Source of the DNA: Hyphomicrobiales bacterium
GTDB lineage: Bacteria; Pseudomonadota; Alphaproteobacteria; Rhizobiales; Beijerinckiaceae
Direction: 5' to 3'
Assembly: GCA_027489535.1 (NCBI GenBank)
Contig: JAIXZO010000006.1
Coordinates: forward strand, 270,697 to 334,696
Length of the DNA: 64,000 nucleotides
Part shown: positions 1-7,010 of the stretch, in pieces
How positions within the stretch are numbered: position 1 is the first letter of the stretch
Layout of the letters: every line of letters begins with the position of its first letter
Program-made: the position numbers and the translations under genes
The notes under the pieces: model-generated
What the model saw: only the letters and a program-made list of their open reading frames with translations
What the model was told of the DNA's origin: nothing
Databases searched by the model: none

Positions 1-448
1 CCAGCCGCAGCGGCTCCGGCACCGCCGCCGGCGTCGGCCCGTATCCCGCCGTAAAATCGATCTCGATGCCGCCGAACGGCGTGTCGGGTGAAGGCCACGT
101 CCCGGCCGTCGTGAGGCGCGGCGGGTCGGACGCCGCGTCGACGCGCAGGTCGGCGAGCGGCACGCTCACGCTTCCCCCCGTCCGGTCGCGGATGCGCACC
201 GCCTCCACGCTCTGCAACGGCGACAGCGGAAACGTCACGATCCCGTCCGCGGGCGGGGCGTCGAGCCTCAGCCGCATGCGCCGCACGATCAGCGCGCGGT
301 CGGTCGCCGTCTCCACGGCACGCGTCGCCGCCGCGATCAGTGCGGCGATCACCCCGTCCTCGTCCGTACCGGAGACGCGCAGGTGCCTCTTTACCTCGTC
401 GAGCGATACGGGCTCGACGGCCGGCGAGGTGATGGGCGATAAGCTCAT
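1..448 (-). CDS. GTA/phage head-tail adaptor (gp6-like), 3' end outside window
   Basis: Translation from the ATG at 448 begins MSLSPITSPAVEPVSLDEVK and stays open to the window edge (about 149 codons). The N-terminus matches the pattern of phage head-tail connector proteins of the gp6/phiE125 gp8 type: EPVSLDEVKRHLRV, then an acidic stretch and a helix rich in Ala (IAALIAAATRAVE). In GTAs the gene after the major capsid gene encodes this adaptor, which links portal to tail, and here it is the next minus-strand gene after the capsid gene. A GGAGA ribosome binding site lies 5 nt before the start. It is separated from the capsid gene by an antisense protease gene, so it may need its own promoter in the 53-bp gap at 449-501 or read-through from upstream. 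The C-terminus is not visible. Confidence 0.75.
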   Translation of the reverse strand, partial: MSLSPITSPAVEPVSLDEVKRHLRVSGTDEDGVIAALIAAATRAVETATDRALIVRRMRLRLDAPPADGIVTFPLSPLQSVEAVRIRDRTGGSVSVPLADLRVDAASDPPRLTTAGTWPSPDTPFGGIEIDFTAGYGPTPAAVPEPLRL

Positions 449-501
449 GACGGTCTCCGAGGAAGGCGACGCCCGCGAAAAGCGGCGCGCAGGGTGGTTT
501 C

Positions 502-1230
502 ATGCGGTTCATTCAGGCGGCGCTCGCGGCGGCGGTGCTTCTCGCGCCCGGCCCCGCCGGGGCCATCGTCGGCGGAGACGACGCGCCGCGCTTCAAGCCC
601 CACCTCGTCATGCTCGTGTCCGACCGCGGCAGCTTCTGCTCCGCCGTCGTCGTGGCGCGCGACGCGGTGCTCACGGCCGGTCATTGCGTGTCGGGCGGCG
701 GGTCCTACCGCGTCCATTGGCGCGATTCGGCGGGCAAGCCGGTGATGGTCGAGCCCGGCCGCATCGTCCTGCATCCCGAATTCCGTAAAAACGCCGCCGA
801 AGCGCGCATCCGCTCCATCGATCTCGCGATCGTGCGCACCCGCGCGCCGCTTCCCGCCGAGTTCCTGCCGGTCGCTCTGGCGGATCGCGGCACGCCGGTC
901 CCGGAGGAAGGCGCGCCGCTCCGCATCGTCGGCTACGGCCTCGCTTTGGAATGGGACGACGCCACGGCGGGCAAGCTGCGCTCGGTCGACGTGCCCGTCG
1001 TGATGCCCTACGGCCCCGGCCGCCTGCTCGTCTGGCTCTCCGCGAAGACCGGCATCGGCGCCTGTCGGGGCGACTCCGGCGGGGCGATCTTCGATCCCGC
1101 CGGCATCCTCACCGCCGTCACCGCCTGGAGCGAGGGTTCGGGCAGCCGTCGTTGCGGCGCGCTCACGCAGGGCGTGCTCGTCGCGCCGCAACGCGGTTGG
1201 ATCGACGCGACGGTCGCCGCCGCGCCGTAA
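502..1230 (+). CDS. Secreted trypsin-like serine protease (S1 family)
   Basis: A 242-residue chymotrypsin-fold protease. Residues 1-21 form a signal peptide (hydrophobic core then GPAGA) and the mature chain would start IVGG at 22-25, the N-terminus that S1 proteases need for activity. The triad is visible: His61 in TAGHC, Asp107 in IDLAIV and Ser192 in GDSGG (190-194). Four cysteines (46, 62, 188, 218) suggest two disulfides, consistent with export to the periplasm or medium. The ATG at 502 follows an AGGGTGG ribosome binding site. The gene lies antisense inside the GTA-like head cluster, between capsid (stop 3 nt away, convergent) and head-tail adaptor (divergent). Whether it serves the particle, for example in lysis or processing, or is a passenger cannot be told from sequence. 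The substrate is unknown. Confidence 0.9.
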   Translation: MRFIQAALAAAVLLAPGPAGAIVGGDDAPRFKPHLVMLVSDRGSFCSAVVVARDAVLTAGHCVSGGGSYRVHWRDSAGKPVMVEPGRIVLHPEFRKNAAEARIRSIDLAIVRTRAPLPAEFLPVALADRGTPVPEEGAPLRIVGYGLALEWDDATAGKLRSVDVPVVMPYGPGRLLVWLSAKTGIGACRGDSGGAIFDPAGILTAVTAWSEGSGSRRCGALTQGVLVAPQRGWIDATVAAAP

Positions 1231-1233
1231 GGG

Positions 1234-2493
1234 TCACGCCACGCCGAAGCGCAGCAGCTTGATCGCCTCAAAGTCCTGCACGCCCCCGCCCACGCGCTTG
1301 GTCACGTAGAACAGCACATAGGGCTTGGCCGAATAGGGGTCGCGCAGCACCCGCACGCCCGTCCGGTCGACGATCAGATAAGAGCGTCGGAAATCGGCGA
1401 AGGCGATCGAGAAGCTGTCCGCCCCGATCTCCGGCATGTCCTCGAGTTCCACCACGGGAAAGTTCATCAGCGTCGCCGGCTGGCCCACGCCCGCCGGCGG
1501 CTGCCACAAATACTCCCCGGTGGTCGATTTCAGCTTGCGCACCGCCGCCTGCGTCCGCCGCGACATCGAAAACGCCGCATTCTGCCGATAGCCCGCCTTC
1601 AGCGCATAGACGAGATCGACCAGCACGTCGGACGCGTTCGCCGCCGGGAACGCCCCGGCGACGCCCGTCGCGAGATAGCCGATCCGGCCCCAGCTCCAGG
1701 TCCCGTTCGCCACCTTCGGCGGGGTCATGAACCCCTGCGGCCGCGTCGTGCCGTCGCCGTTGACGAAGGCCGCGCTCTCCTGCTCGGCGAACACGGTCTC
1801 AATTTCCTCGGCCAGCCACTGCTCGAGGTCCACCGCCGCATCGTCGAGCACCGTCTGCGTCGCCGAGGGCATGGCGTAGAGTTCCATCGTCGGGAAGCTC
1901 AGATCGGCCAGCACCGGCGAATTCGTCTGCGGCCGTGCCGCCGTCTCCGCCGCCCAGCCCGCCGCCGGGCCGGTCACGGAATAGGCCTTCTTGAACGTCG
2001 CCGTGGAGGTTTCCCGCACGGTGGCCAGAGCCCGCAGCGGCGAGCCGCTCGACATCCGCCGCAAAATCTCGCGCTCGGCGGGCACGGGCACCAAAAATCC
2101 CCCGTCCGGTCCCGATCCGGCGGAGAGCGCCTTGCCCTCCATCGCCTTGGCTTCCAAGGCCCGCAGCCCGCCCGCCTCGCCGCCGCGCAGATAGGCGTCG
2201 AAGGCGGTCTTGTGCTCCGCGACGTTGCGGTCCTGCACGACGCCCGTCTCGATGCCGAGCGCGGGGCGGCGCGCCTTCACCGCCAGATCGTCCATCCGGC
2301 GCTGCGCCGCATCGAGCGCCGCATCGATGCGTGACAGCTTCTCCTCCGTCACCACGTCCGTCCCGCGGCGCGTCTCCAATTGCGCCAGACGATCCTCGTT
2401 CGTCGCCTTATAGGCGTCGAAGGCGCGCATGAAGCCCGCAAAGGCCAAGCCTGCATCCTGCTCCGCGGCCTTGTTCTCGATCATGTCGGTCAT
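1234..2493 (-). CDS. HK97-type major capsid protein (GTA g5-like)
   Basis: A 419-residue protein of the HK97 capsid family. The N-terminal ~110 residues are charged and helical (EEKLSRIDAALDAAQRRMDD), like the scaffolding delta domain cut off by prohead protease. The rest carries the family pattern, including FVNGDGTTRPQGFM, MSRRTQAAVRKLK and the C-terminal IAFADFRRSYLIVDR. The ATG at 2493 is chosen over the upstream in-frame start at 2562 because GGAG lies just before it and the extension (Arg/Pro-rich) overlaps the protease gene. It follows the prohead protease gene by 16 nt, the usual GTA/phage order. Its role is to form the head shell that packages DNA. Confidence 0.93.
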   Translation of the reverse strand: MTDMIENKAAEQDAGLAFAGFMRAFDAYKATNEDRLAQLETRRGTDVVTEEKLSRIDAALDAAQRRMDDLAVKARRPALGIETGVVQDRNVAEHKTAFDAYLRGGEAGGLRALEAKAMEGKALSAGSGPDGGFLVPVPAEREILRRMSSGSPLRALATVRETSTATFKKAYSVTGPAAGWAAETAARPQTNSPVLADLSFPTMELYAMPSATQTVLDDAAVDLEQWLAEEIETVFAEQESAAFVNGDGTTRPQGFMTPPKVANGTWSWGRIGYLATGVAGAFPAANASDVLVDLVYALKAGYRQNAAFSMSRRTQAAVRKLKSTTGEYLWQPPAGVGQPATLMNFPVVELEDMPEIGADSFSIAFADFRRSYLIVDRTGVRVLRDPYSAKPYVLFYVTKRVGGGVQDFEAIKLLRFGVA

Positions 2494-2509
2494 TGCATTC
2501 TCCGGTTGT

Positions 2510-2983
2510 TCAAAGGGCTTCGGTCGCCGCGCGGATGGCGGCGGCCGGCGTCGCGGGTGCACCGCCGACGGCGGTCACGCGGGCTTGAGGCAGCAGCGGA
2601 AAGGTCACGAGCGACACCTCCCACAGGTCGACGGCGATCAGCCGCCGCACCTTGGTGGCGGGGTCGATCTTCGAACGCAGAACGCGGTAGCCGATGGAGA
2701 GCCCGTCGAGCGCGCCCTGCCGCAGCAGGGCCGCAAGTTCCTTGGCGCGCGCCACTTCGGGGTTCAGCCGTCCGCGCACGAACAGCCCCCTGGCGTCCTC
2801 GCGCACCGCGGTCCACACGCCGAGCGGCTGGGCCGGGTCGTGCTGCCACAGCAGCTTCACCCCCGCCGCGCCGCGTTTGGCGAGGCTTTCGCGAAAGGCT
2901 CCGGGCTCCACCAGGTCGCGGCCCAGATCGACCGCCCCGAACAGGCTGGCATAGCCCTCGAACATGTCCTGATCGCCCGTCAT
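2510..2983 (-). CDS. HK97-family prohead protease (GTA g4-like)
   Basis: A 157-residue prohead protease (assemblin/U35-like family), which processes the capsid protein during head maturation. Family pattern seen: EGYASLFGAVDLGRDLVEPGAF near the N-terminus (split here as EGYASLFGAVD and LVEPGAF), LLWQHDPAQPLG containing the catalytic-type His, and GLSIGYRV with the Ser of the active site, followed by DLWEVSLVTFP. The start at 2983 has a strong GGGAGGGG ribosome binding site. A longer open frame to 3211 exists but overlaps the preceding small ORF. The start overlaps the stop of the 62-residue ORF as ATGA, implying translational coupling. Capsid gene follows by 16 nt. Confidence 0.9.
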   Translation of the reverse strand: MTGDQDMFEGYASLFGAVDLGRDLVEPGAFRESLAKRGAAGVKLLWQHDPAQPLGVWTAVREDARGLFVRGRLNPEVARAKELAALLRQGALDGLSIGYRVLRSKIDPATKVRRLIAVDLWEVSLVTFPLLPQARVTAVGGAPATPAAAIRAATEAL

Positions 2984-3168
2984 CCGCCCCTCCCTTTCGG
3001 GGGTCCGGCCGGGCGGGGCGCGAGCCGTTCGAGCGTCCGCACGAAGCGTGAGATCACATGCGCCGCCGGCGCGGCGGAGGCCGAAGCGGAAGCCGAAGCT
3101 GAAGCGGACGCAGGGGCGCGCGCCGTCCGCGCCGGGCGGCGCGGCGGATCGGTGGTCGTCTCGGTCAT
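2980..3168 (-). CDS. Small Ala/Ser-repeat linker ORF in GTA cluster
   Basis: A 62-residue ORF between the g3.5-like gene and the prohead protease. It starts MTETTTDPPRRPARTARAP, then has a run of alternating Ala-Ser (residues ~20-31) encoded by near-identical hexanucleotide units, then HVISRFVRTLERLAPRP. It ends in an ATGA overlap with the protease start and begins 5 nt after the upstream stop, so it fits tightly in the operon. The ribosome binding site is weak. The low-complexity core could have expanded by slippage. No function is recognised. It might instead be part of an N-terminally extended protease in another reading, but the frame differs, so this is judged a coupled small gene. Confidence 0.5.
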   Translation of the reverse strand: MTETTTDPPRRPARTARAPASASASASASASAAPAAHVISRFVRTLERLAPRPAGPPKGRGG

Positions 3169-3173
3169 GGGGC

Positions 3174-3362
3174 TTATCCGCCGTGTTTGGTGTTGAAGCG
3201 GTGGAGTTCACGCACGAAATCGTCGAACCGCCGGTTCGCGGCGGCCAGTTCGCGCAGCAGATAGCCGGCCCCGGCGGAAGCGCCTCCGGCCCACAAGAAC
3301 AGCACGAGATGCGACAGGTCGCCCCGCGCGATCAGCGCGTCGAGCACGGCGGCCTGCATCAT
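3174..3362 (-). CDS. Small membrane-segment protein, GTA g3.5-like
   Basis: A 62-residue protein starting MMQAAVLDALIARGD, with a hydrophobic segment LVLFLWAGGASAGAGYLL (about residues 19-36), then a charged helix RELAAANRRFDDFVRELHRF. The start codons (ATG at 3362 or 3359) overlap the portal stop TGA at 3359-3361, so it is translationally coupled to portal. Many alphaproteobacterial GTA clusters carry a small ORF (g3.5) at exactly this position. Homology is not claimed beyond position, size and a single membrane-like segment. It ends in TAA 5 nt before the next small ORF. Confidence 0.65.
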   Translation of the reverse strand: MMQAAVLDALIARGDLSHLVLFLWAGGASAGAGYLLRELAAANRRFDDFVRELHRFNTKHGG

Positions 3363-4546
3363 CCCGCGCTCCCGCCGTCGCGGCCCCGCCGCGCGCCGTA
3401 TCCGGCCGCCTCGCGCTTTTCGTCGTCGGTGAGAAAGCTCGCCTGCCCCAGCCGCGCCCACAGCGCCTCCCGCTCGGCCGACAGCGCCTCCACCCGGTCG
3501 AGATCGAGATCGAGCGTCACCGCCCCGAAAGCGGGCGCGAGCCAATGCTCGAGGCTCCGCATCGTGCGCTGCGCCAAGGGCATCACCGTCTGCCGCCAGA
3601 AGGTCCGGTTCGCCTCCGCATAATTGGCATAGGTATTGTCGCCCGGCAGTCCGAGCAGCATCGGCGGCACGCCGAACGCCAGCGCGATCTCCCGCGCCGC
3701 GGCCGCCTTCGCCTCCAGAAAGTCCATGTCCTTGGGCGAGAGCGACAGCGGCTTCCAGTCGAGCCCGCCCTCCAGCAGCAGCGGCCGCCCGGCATTGCCC
3801 GCACCCTGAAAGCTCGTCTCCAATTCCGTCCGCAACCGCTCGAACTGTTCCGCGCTCAGCGTCGTGCCCGCCGGTCCCTGATGGATCAGCGCGCCCGAGG
3901 GCCGCGCCGCATTGTCGAGCAGCGCCTTGTTCCAAGCCGCCGCCGCATTGTGCACGTCGATGGCGGCCGCCGCCGCTTCCATCGGCGAGAGCCCGTAATG
4001 GTCGTCGAGCGGGTTGAACAAGGTCAGATGCAGGATCGGCGGCACCCCGTCGCACAGCTGATCGAAGCGCACCGTCTTGCCGCCCACGGTATAGTCGAAG
4101 GCTGCGGCCCAGCCGTCCGCCCCCGGCACCACCTTCATCCGGTCCGGTCGCAGCGCGTAAAGCTCCGTCACGCGCCCGCCCGCGCCGGCGGCCTCCAGAT
4201 AGCCGTTCCCGGAGACGAGCAGATGCCCGTAAAGCTGCTCGAGCAGGCTCGTCCCGACATCCCGCGCATTCGGCCGCGCCAGAAGTTCGGCGATGGAGTG
4301 TTCCGGCCGCTCCGTCCGCCCCTCGAACACGAGCACCGGCACCGAAGCCGCCGCCTCGGCGATCATCCGCACGCAGCGATGCACGATCGCATTGCGCTGA
4401 AACCCCTCCCGCGCCGACCCCGCATAATCCCGAGGCGCCCAAACCGGCCGCCCCACGGAATAAACCGCCCCCGCCGCCCCCGCCCGAGACGCCTTCACGT
4501 CCGGCGCACGCACTCGCCCGATCAAACGATCGATCAACCCGACCAT
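3359..4546 (-). CDS. Phage/GTA portal protein, HK97 family (g3-like)
   Basis: A 395-residue portal protein, the dodecameric head vertex through which DNA is packaged. Recognisable family patterns are NAIVHRCVRMIAEAAASVPV (~58-77), LYGHLLVSGNGYLE, ILHLTLFNPLDDHYGLSP, WNKALLDNAARPSG, EAKAAAAREIALAFGVPP and LLGLPGDNTYANYAEANR, followed by the C-terminal helix region. The start at 4546 (MVGLIDRLIGR) has a GGAAG ribosome binding site. The open frame extends upstream to 4672 only because the palindromic repeat there happens to be open. Stop overlaps the next small gene. It is separated from the terminase gene by about 1.1 kb holding a GIY-YIG nuclease gene and five repeat copies, where GTAs usually have the two genes adjacent. 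Confidence 0.93.
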   Translation of the reverse strand: MVGLIDRLIGRVRAPDVKASRAGAAGAVYSVGRPVWAPRDYAGSAREGFQRNAIVHRCVRMIAEAAASVPVLVFEGRTERPEHSIAELLARPNARDVGTSLLEQLYGHLLVSGNGYLEAAGAGGRVTELYALRPDRMKVVPGADGWAAAFDYTVGGKTVRFDQLCDGVPPILHLTLFNPLDDHYGLSPMEAAAAAIDVHNAAAAWNKALLDNAARPSGALIHQGPAGTTLSAEQFERLRTELETSFQGAGNAGRPLLLEGGLDWKPLSLSPKDMDFLEAKAAAAREIALAFGVPPMLLGLPGDNTYANYAEANRTFWRQTVMPLAQRTMRSLEHWLAPAFGAVTLDLDLDRVEALSAEREALWARLGQASFLTDDEKREAAGYGARRGRDGGSAG

Positions 4547-4603
4547 GCCCGGCTTCCTTTCGGTTATTCGAAATTCCGAGGCCGCACGCCTCCCATCGGA
4601 AAA

Positions 4604-4719
4604 CCTCATGGTGAGGAGGCCCGCAGGGCCGTCTCGAACCACGTCTCGAACCACGAGGTTTTCACGCCGCAAGGCGATGGTTCGAGACGCTCCGCTGCGC
4701 GGGGCTCCTCACCATGAGG
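4604..4719. repeat. Paired palindromic intergenic repeat (copy a)
   Basis: The left arm starts CCTCATGGTGAGGAGGC and runs to CGTCTCGAACCA. The right arm is its near reverse complement (TGGTTCGAGACG ... CTCCTCACCATGAGG), with a short middle containing ACGAGGTTTTCACGCCGCAAG. The pair could fold into a long hairpin of REP/BIME type. It lies directly upstream of the portal gene. Peptides such as RRENLVVRD read through such copies are artefacts. This repeat family is common between genes in Rhizobiales genomes. Confidence 0.85.
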
Positions 4720-4786
4720 GGTTTGGTGAAATGACCGCACGAGGCAGGCGACAGCCGGAAAGCCAACTCAACCCACTTCCAGAAAA

Positions 4787-4826
4787 CCTCATGGTGAGGA
4801 GGCCCGAAGGGCCGTCTCGAACCACG
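4787..4826. repeat. Palindromic intergenic repeat, single arm (copy b)
   Basis: One arm of the same family, CCTCATGGTGAGGAGGCCCG followed by AAGGGCCGTCTCGAACCACG. It lies 22 bp beyond the 3' end of the GIY-YIG gene. Its inverted partner (copy c) lies on the other side of that gene, so together they bracket it in inverted orientation. Confidence 0.8.
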
Positions 4827-4847
4827 CTCCGCCACACTGAAAATCGT

Positions 4848-5153
4848 CTAGCCCGGAGCAGCCCGCACGCCGCGCCGCGACAGTTCAGGCAGCGCCTCGT
4901 AGTCGCCTCGGATCAGCGCTTCCTTCTTCTCGCGCCGCCAACCCTTGATCCGCCGCTCGGCGGCGATTGCATCGATGATGGAATCGAAGAACGCGGCATG
5001 GACCAAAGCCACCGGCCGACGCCTGAACGTCCAAGCGGCGGCATCAAGCCCCTGCTGATGCTCCGAAAGCCGCGCCTCCGGGTCCTTCGCCGTGGTTCCC
5101 ACGTAATAGGAGCCGTCCCTGCACCGCAGAATGTAAAGCCACCGTCCGGACAT
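4848..5153 (-). CDS. GIY-YIG nuclease family protein (UPF0213-like)
   Basis: A 101-residue single-domain GIY-YIG protein. The motif is WLYILRCRDGSYYVGTT (residues ~5-21), followed by the conserved LSEHQQG with His, RRPVALVHAAFF, and AIAAERRIKGWRREKKEALI with the catalytic-type Glu. Length and order match the small YhbQ/UPF0213 group, whose cellular role is poorly defined. It is presumed to cut or bind DNA by fold. The start at 5153 gives the canonical N-terminus. The longer open frame to 5393 passes through repeat DNA. It is inserted between terminase and portal genes and bracketed by inverted single repeat arms (copies b and c), with two further paired copies nearby, suggesting a passenger or a repeat-associated nuclease. 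Confidence 0.88.
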   Translation of the reverse strand: MSGRWLYILRCRDGSYYVGTTAKDPEARLSEHQQGLDAAAWTFRRRPVALVHAAFFDSIIDAIAAERRIKGWRREKKEALIRGDYEALPELSRRGVRAAPG

Positions 5154-5213
5154 GCCGCACTGTCCGCCGCAGTTTGAGGCAATGCCACCCGACGATTGCG
5201 ACAGGCCGCCCCG

Positions 5214-5256
5214 TGGTTCGAGACGCCCCGCTGCGCGGCGCTCCTCACCATGAAGG
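5214..5256. repeat. Palindromic intergenic repeat, single inverted arm (copy c)
   Basis: TGGTTCGAGACGCCCCGCTG followed by CGCGGCGCTCCTCACCATGAAGG, the inverse orientation of copy b with one mismatch in the CCATGAGG end. It sits 60 bp upstream of the GIY-YIG start, so the gene lies between inverted arms about 390 bp apart. Confidence 0.8.
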
Positions 5257-5324
5257 GTCTGGTGGAATGACCGCAGGGCGGCAGGCGGCCCCGGACAACG
5301 AACTCGACCCGAACTCCAGAAAGT

Positions 5325-5442
5325 CCTCATGGTGAGGAGGCGCGAAGCGCCGTCTCGAACCACGTCTCGAACGACGAGGTTTTCACGTCGCAAGCCCGAT
5401 GGTTCGAGACGCCACGCTGCGCGGGGCTCCTCACCATGAGGG
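5325..5442. repeat. Paired palindromic intergenic repeat (copy d)
   Basis: A full pair: CCTCATGGTGAGGAGGCGCG ... TCTCGAACCACG, middle ACGAGGTTTTCACGTCGCAAG, then TGGTTCGAGACG ... CTCCTCACCATGAGG. Same architecture as copy a. It contains an extra CGTCTCGAACGACG duplication in the middle, as copy a does. Confidence 0.85.
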
Positions 5443-5496
5443 GTTTGGGTGGAGCAGGCGGGCAGCTACGCCGGCAGACGGAACCAACAAAGAAAA

Positions 5497-5599
5497 CCTC
5501 ATGGTGAGGAGGCGCAAAGCGCCGTCTCGAACCACGAGGTTTTACGCCGCAAGGCGATGGTTCGAGACGCCCCGCTGCGCGGGGCTCCTCACCATGAGG
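5497..5599. repeat. Paired palindromic intergenic repeat (copy e)
   Basis: A full pair, slightly shorter than copies a and d because it lacks the duplicated CGTCTCGAACCACG in the middle. It ends 25 bp before the 3' end of the terminase gene. Copies a to e make the terminase-portal gap the densest repeat site in the window. Nothing else is seen in 5154-5624 apart from copies c, d and e. Confidence 0.85.
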
Positions 5600-5624
5600 G
5601 TGTGAGGGGAGACCCACCACCCCA

Positions 5625-7010
5625 TCACAACCGCCTGATCCGCGCCCCCGCCTTCGGGCCCAAAGCCAACGCCGTCACCGCCCAGACCAGCGCGTCCAAC
5701 CGGTCCGGCGAGCGGCCCGAAGACAACCCCCAGCCGTCCTGGCCCGGCCCGAAATCGCACATTTCGTCTTCCAGCGCCTCGAAGCGGCCCGCATGGCGCA
5801 CGCGGCCCTGCTCGTACAACAGCGCGACCGGCTCGGCCCGAACGGCCTTGCCGCGCATGGCGCGTACCGGCGTCACCGGCACTCCGGGGTCGGCTTCGCG
5901 CAGCACGGCTTCGGCCATCTCCCCTCCCTGATTGGTCTCGATCACCAGCGCGTCGGCTTCCAATTCGCGCCACAAGGCGGTGGCGCGCGCGGCCCATACA
6001 TGAGGCCGCGCATGCTCCACCGTCGCATCCGCCAGCACCCAGACGTCGCGGTTCGCGTCGAGCCCTGCGGCCACGATCCCGCAGGCGTCGGAATGGCGTC
6101 CCGAGCCGGCGGGCGGGTCGATCGCCACCACGATGCGCATCAGCGGCGGCACGTCGCCGGGCTCCGCGCGCACTTTTTCAATCGCGTCGCGCCGCCACAG
6201 CGCGTCGGCGCGTTCATTGACGAACTCGCCATCGAGTTCCTGCCGCGCCATGCGGGTGCCGCCGTAGCGCGCCAGCACCCCGTCGAGAAATCCCGGCGCG
6301 AGATTGCGCGCGTTCGCCCATGTCCGCGCACGCGTCGTCACCGTGCGCGGGTCCGCCGAAAGACGCTTCAGCAACGGGGTCGAACGCGGCGTAGTCGTCA
6401 CCGTCTGGCGCGGCCGCCGCCCCAGACGCAGGCCGAACTGCAACTGGTCGAAGGTCTCGTCGCCGTTGCGCCACTTCCCCAATTCATCGAGCCAGGCCGC
6501 GCCGAATTGCGGGCCGCGCAGGCTTTCCGGGTCTTCCGACGAGAACACCTGCGCCACCGATCCGTTCGGCCACTCCAAACGCCGCCGGCTCGATTGCCAA
6601 GCCGGGCGCTCGTCGCGGCGATGCACCGCCAGCAGGCCCGACACGCCCTCGATCATCACTTCGCGCACGTCTGCCAGCGTTTCGCCCACCAAGGCGATGC
6701 GGCCGACCGGCTCGTCGGCGAAGGGCGGCAATCCCAGCGCCGTGCCGCGCACCCATTCGGCCCCCGCGCGGGTTTTTCCCGCGCCGCGCCCGCCCAGCAC
6801 CAGCCATACCGACCAATCGGTCCCGCCCGGCGGGCCCGGCGGCGGCAATTGATCGCCGCGCGCCCAGACCGCCCAATCCTTGTCCATGAATTCCGTGAAG
6901 TCGAAATCGAGTTCCGCGATCAGCGCCTCGGCCTCACCCTTCTCGTAGGCGCGCTTCAAGACGTCGAACCAGCTCGTCGCGGAGGGCGTCGGGGGTGACG
7001 GCTGCGACAT
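5625..7010 (-). CDS. Terminase large subunit, ATPase/nuclease (GTA g2-like)
   Basis: A 461-residue TerL that drives DNA into the head and cuts it. Walker A-like GGRGAGKT is at 73-80, the Walker B region AAWLDELGKW at 171-180, and the TTTPRSTPLLKRL segment (motif III-like) at ~205. The C-terminal nuclease carries RIVVAIDPP with Asp298, LVIETNQGGEM with Glu358 and SPDRLDALVWA with Asp439. N-terminal residues 1-60 resemble those of GTA terminases (ALIAELDFDFTEFM). The ATG at 7010 lies inside the 3' end of the TerS-like gene (77-nt overlap), implying coupled translation. All key residues are present, so it looks functional. Confidence 0.95.
   Translation of the reverse strand: MSQPSPPTPSATSWFDVLKRAYEKGEAEALIAELDFDFTEFMDKDWAVWARGDQLPPPGPPGGTDWSVWLVLGGRGAGKTRAGAEWVRGTALGLPPFADEPVGRIALVGETLADVREVMIEGVSGLLAVHRRDERPAWQSSRRRLEWPNGSVAQVFSSEDPESLRGPQFGAAWLDELGKWRNGDETFDQLQFGLRLGRRPRQTVTTTPRSTPLLKRLSADPRTVTTRARTWANARNLAPGFLDGVLARYGGTRMARQELDGEFVNERADALWRRDAIEKVRAEPGDVPPLMRIVVAIDPPAGSGRHSDACGIVAAGLDANRDVWVLADATVEHARPHVWAARATALWRELEADALVIETNQGGEMAEAVLREADPGVPVTPVRAMRGKAVRAEPVALLYEQGRVRHAGRFEALEDEMCDFGPGQDGWGLSSGRSPDRLDALVWAVTALALGPKAGARIRRL

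Noticed and set aside
4547..4672. N-terminal extension of the portal gene into repeat DNA
   Set aside because: The extension reads repeat sequence (RRENLVVRD appears in other repeat copies too), and GGAAG precedes the shorter start.
5793..6998. 401-codon plus-strand frame over the terminase gene
   Set aside because: Shadow of the terminase coding strand; no motif.
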